A DNA stretch of 64,000 nt from assembly GCA_963851085.1 (NCBI GenBank), contig CAWKNX010000024.1:62001-126000 (forward strand), written 5' to 3'. Positions 61,617-64,000 of this stretch are shown one piece after another (the first letter of the stretch is position 1; every line of letters starts with the position of its first letter). The notes under the pieces were generated by a model. That model saw nothing but the letters and a program-made list of their open reading frames with translations, was not told the origin of the DNA and did not search any database. This DNA is from DATFVJ01 sp963851085. Its GTDB lineage: Bacteria; Actinomycetota; Actinomycetes; Streptosporangiales; Streptosporangiaceae. Made by a program: the position numbers and the translations under genes.

Positions 61617-63299
61617 GTGCTGAAACTCAGGGTCCTCGGTGCGGCTGCTGCCGCCGCCGCGCTCACCGGGCTGGTGTTCGTCGGTGTCCAGTCCGGGATC
61701 CGGCATCGGTACGGCATCAGTGACCTGCTTGTCCTTGGTGTGACCTGGCTCGTGTTCGCCGCTGGAGCGCTGCTCGTCAAGCGGCTGCCGGTGCGCATCG
61801 CCGTGGTGTTGATCCTCGCGGGCGGCGCGGCGATGGAGGTTGCGGCGTTCAGCGGTCCCCCGCACCTGTCGGACGACGTCTTCCGTTACATCTGGGACGG
61901 CCGCGTGCAGGCCGCGGGCATCGATCCCTACGAGTATGTGCCCGCGGCGCCCCAGTTGGCGAGCCTGCGTGATCCCGTGCTGTGGCCCGCGGCCTCCCAC
62001 TGGTGCGTCAAGCCAGGTACGCCTGACCCGGATCAGGCGGGCGCGCTGCTGGTATCTGGCTGTTCGAAGCTCAACCGGCCGTGGGTCCATACGATCTATC
62101 CCCCGTTCGCGGAAGGGTATTTCTTCGCGGTCGATGAGGCGTCGCCCGCCGGCTCCGGCACACGGCCCATGCAGGCAGGTGCCGGGCTCCTGGCACTTGC
62201 GGTCACCGGCGTGCTGCTTGCCGGGCTCAGCAGGCTGGGCCGGGACCCGCGGACCGCGGTGCTGTGGGCCTGGTGCCCCACGGTCGCGTTCGAGGCAGGT
62301 AACGACGCGCACGTTGACGTTCTCGCGGCGGGCCTCACGGTCGCGTCGCTGGTGGTGCTCGCGCGTGCGCGCACGCGGGGCCGCGCCGCGGTGGGCGGCA
62401 GCCTGCTAGGGCTTGCGGTCGCCACCAAGCTCTACCCCGTACTGGTCGCTCCCGCGATTGTGCGCCGACGGCCCGTCGCCGTGGCTTCCGCCGCGGTGGC
62501 GGCGGTAGCCGCCGTCTATCTGCCGCACCTGCTCGCCGTCGGCGGTCACGTCCTCGGCTACCTGCCCGGCTACCTGCAGGAGGAGGGATACGGCAATGGC
62601 GCGCGATTCGCCCTGCTACAGCAGGTCCTGCCGCAGGCGTGGTGCGGCCCGGTGGCTGTGCTGCTCATGGCCGCAACGGCCCTGTTCGTGATGCGGTCCA
62701 CCGATCCGCTGTGGCCAGCAGACGGCGCGGTGGTGATGGTCGGTGCCGCGCTCATCCTGACCTCACCGGCGTACCCCTGGTACACCGAACTGGTTGTCGC
62801 GCTTGCCGCGCTCGCCGGCCGTGCCGAGTGGCTCCCGCTGGCCATTGCCGTCTACCTGCCGGTCTTCGGCAAGGACGTTGGAATCACCTACACGAGGGGC
62901 ATCGTGGTCGGATACCTAACGGCTGCCGCGGTGGCCGTGATCGTCACCATGGCGCGGGTACTGCTGCGCCGGCGTGCCGCGGGCGCCGCGCGGCCAGTCA
63001 CCGTGGTCCAGGCACTCCAGTCAACCTCGCCCGGGGGTGACCCGGACGTGCTCCTGGTCACCACCGGGCCGGCGGGCGCCGTTCTGGCGGGTGCTGCGCC
63101 GCCGGGTGGCTCGGGCGGCGGGCCGGCCGGTGGCGGACTGTCGGGTGCCGTGCCGTCGGGCCGTGGTTCGGGGAGTGCCGGGCCGGCGGGCGCCGTTCTG
63201 GCGGGTGCTGCGCCGCCGGGTGGCTCGGGCGGCGGGCCGGCCGGTGGCGGACTGTCGGGTGCCGTGCCGTCGGGCCGTGGTTCGGGGAGTGCCGGGCGG
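61617..63299 (+). CDS. GT-C (mannosyltransferase-like) membrane glycosyltransferase
   Basis: About 480 residues to the loss of meaning. A GT-C acidic motif PHLSDDVFRYIWDGRVQAAGIDPYEYVP is near residue 85, followed by WVHTIYPPFAEGYFF, GNDAHVDVLAAGL and LGLAVATKLYPVLVAP; about 10-12 helices are predicted. Such enzymes use polyprenyl-phosphate sugars for envelope glycans. Start: GTG at 61617. After residue 480 a Gly/Pro/Ala linker contains two perfect 38-residue repeats. The frame stays open to the window end, but from about 63297 the coherent protein continues one base off, into the GT2 domain. Confidence 0.78.
63066..63293. repeat. perfect 114-bp tandem duplication
   Basis: Units 63066-63179 and 63180-63293 are identical; each codes GPAGAVLAGAAPPGGSGGGP ... 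in frame (38 residues). A decayed third unit starts at 63294 with one base missing. Confidence 0.9.
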
Positions 63300-63580
63300 C
63301 AGGCACCGCCTTGGCGGGCGCCGCGCCATCGCGTGCCAGGTCTGGGGGCATCGCGCTTGCTGGCGTTGCTTCGGCGGGCAGCAGGCTGGGCGGCTCCGGA
63401 CCGGCTCGCCCTGCCTGGGCCGACGGCGGCCCGGCTCATAGCGGGCCGCCCCACGGCGAGTCGGCTGGCCGGCGGCCCGCGCGTTCGGGGCAGGCTGGCG
63501 TTGCGCTGGCCGACAAACGCCCGGCCGGTGATCAGCCAGCCGGAAATCAGCCAGGCGATGGTCCCCCAGCCAGTGACCCC

Positions 63581-64000
63581 GTGGCTGATGGCGCGCCAGC
63601 AGGTGGCCACGCGCCCGGCGTCCCGGTCGCCGAGGTCGTGCTGCCATGCCTGGACGAGGCCGCGGCGTTGCCGTACGTGCTCAGCAGGCTGCCTGCCGGT
63701 TACCGGGCGATCGTGGTGGACAACGGATCGTCAGACGGCTCGGCCGAGATCGCGAGCCGCCTCGGCGCGCGGGTTGTGCGCGAGCCTCGCCGCGGGTTCG
63801 GCGCGGCCTGCGACGCTGGTCTGCGTGCCGCGTCGGCCGAGGTGGTCTGCTTCTGCGACTGTGACGGCTCGCTCGATCTGGCCGAGTTGCCGCTGGTCGC
63901 TGGGCCCGTGCTGGCGGGCGACGCGGATCTGGTACTTGGCCGCCGCCGCCCGCGCGGCATCCGCGCGTGGCCGCCACACGCCCGGGTCGCGAACGTCCTG
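63581..64000 (+). CDS. GT2-type glycosyltransferase, partial
   Basis: The frame encodes EVVLPCLDEAAALPYVLSRL, IVVDNGSSDGSAEIASRLGARVV and CFCDCDGSLDLAEL with the DxD-like metal site of GT2 (DPM1/DPG-synthase-like) enzymes, then runs off the window. GTG 63581 is the closest start, without a good ribosome binding site. The Pro-rich stretch before it is in frame back to 63299, and fits a fusion to the preceding GT-C protein with a one-base shift. If fused, the protein would make and use a polyprenyl-phosphate sugar. Confidence 0.75.
   Translation, partial: MADGAPAGGHAPGVPVAEVVLPCLDEAAALPYVLSRLPAGYRAIVVDNGSSDGSAEIASRLGARVVREPRRGFGAACDAGLRAASAEVVCFCDCDGSLDLAELPLVAGPVLAGDADLVLGRRRPRGIRAWPPHARVANVL

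Overview
The window comes from a high-GC actinobacterium. Supporting signs are the overall base composition, the many GTG/TTG starts with purine-rich ribosome binding sites, WhiB-free Streptomyces-like gene order, and actinobacteria-specific families (DUF6049, DUF5318, AMIN-like and the SigM/anti-SigM pair). From memory, the order trxA-trxB-anti-sigma-sigM-pseudokinase-murJ-DUF6049-nudix-pcnA, then MFS-ino1-padR-DUF5318-PBP-GT87-rpsF-ssb-rpsR-rplI-dnaB, matches the oriC-proximal region of Streptomyces and, in two blocks, mycobacteria (Rv3907c-Rv3914 and Rv0046c-Rv0058). The window starts inside a D-Ala-D-Ala ligase-like gene; parAB and oriC should lie to its left, outside the window.

Region 1 (1-32.6 kb) is a conserved core. 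It holds redox genes (trxA/trxB), an ECF sigma/anti-sigma pair, lipid II flippase and cell-wall synthesis genes, tRNA CCA addition, inositol phosphate synthesis under a PadR regulator, an AP endonuclease, ribosomal proteins with SSB, and DnaB helicase. DnaB is interrupted by two inteins. The first carries the full set of class 3 intein residues. A group of DnaA-box-like 9-mers sits just upstream of dnaB.

Region 2 (32.6-43.3 kb) is less conserved. It has a solitary beta-class DNA methyltransferase, a cupin resembling cysteine dioxygenase but lacking the metal-site HxH, a secreted repeat protein, and a translationally coupled pair made of a bis-heme ferric-reductase-like membrane protein and a NuoF-ferredoxin fusion. 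It also has an AMIN-like secreted protein, a decayed stretch with a partial tRNA-Ile and lipoprotein fragments, and a secreted sialidase-like propeller.

Region 3 (43.3-56.5 kb) is a genomic island at tRNA-Arg(ACG). It contains a truncated vapBC remnant, an intact toxin-first two-gene module, a tandem duplication that left a half tRNA, two integrase remnants inside a ~280-bp direct repeat, and broken regulators, transposase and HNH fragments. Intact cargo includes an MpaB-type oxygenase, an ASCH protein, a vapBC pair with a likely operator, a chloramphenicol phosphotransferase homologue and a large protein of unknown function. A second DnaA-box-like cluster with a perfect inverted repeat is at 52.55-52.72 kb.

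Region 4 (56.5-64 kb) returns to intact genes: a sugar-nucleotide epimerase, a four-gene reverse-strand operon (cytochrome b/molybdopterin oxidoreductase, membrane protein, response regulator, sensor kinase), and a GT-C glycosyltransferase followed by a GT2 domain in a shifted frame next to a perfect 114-bp tandem duplication. The window ends inside the GT2 domain.
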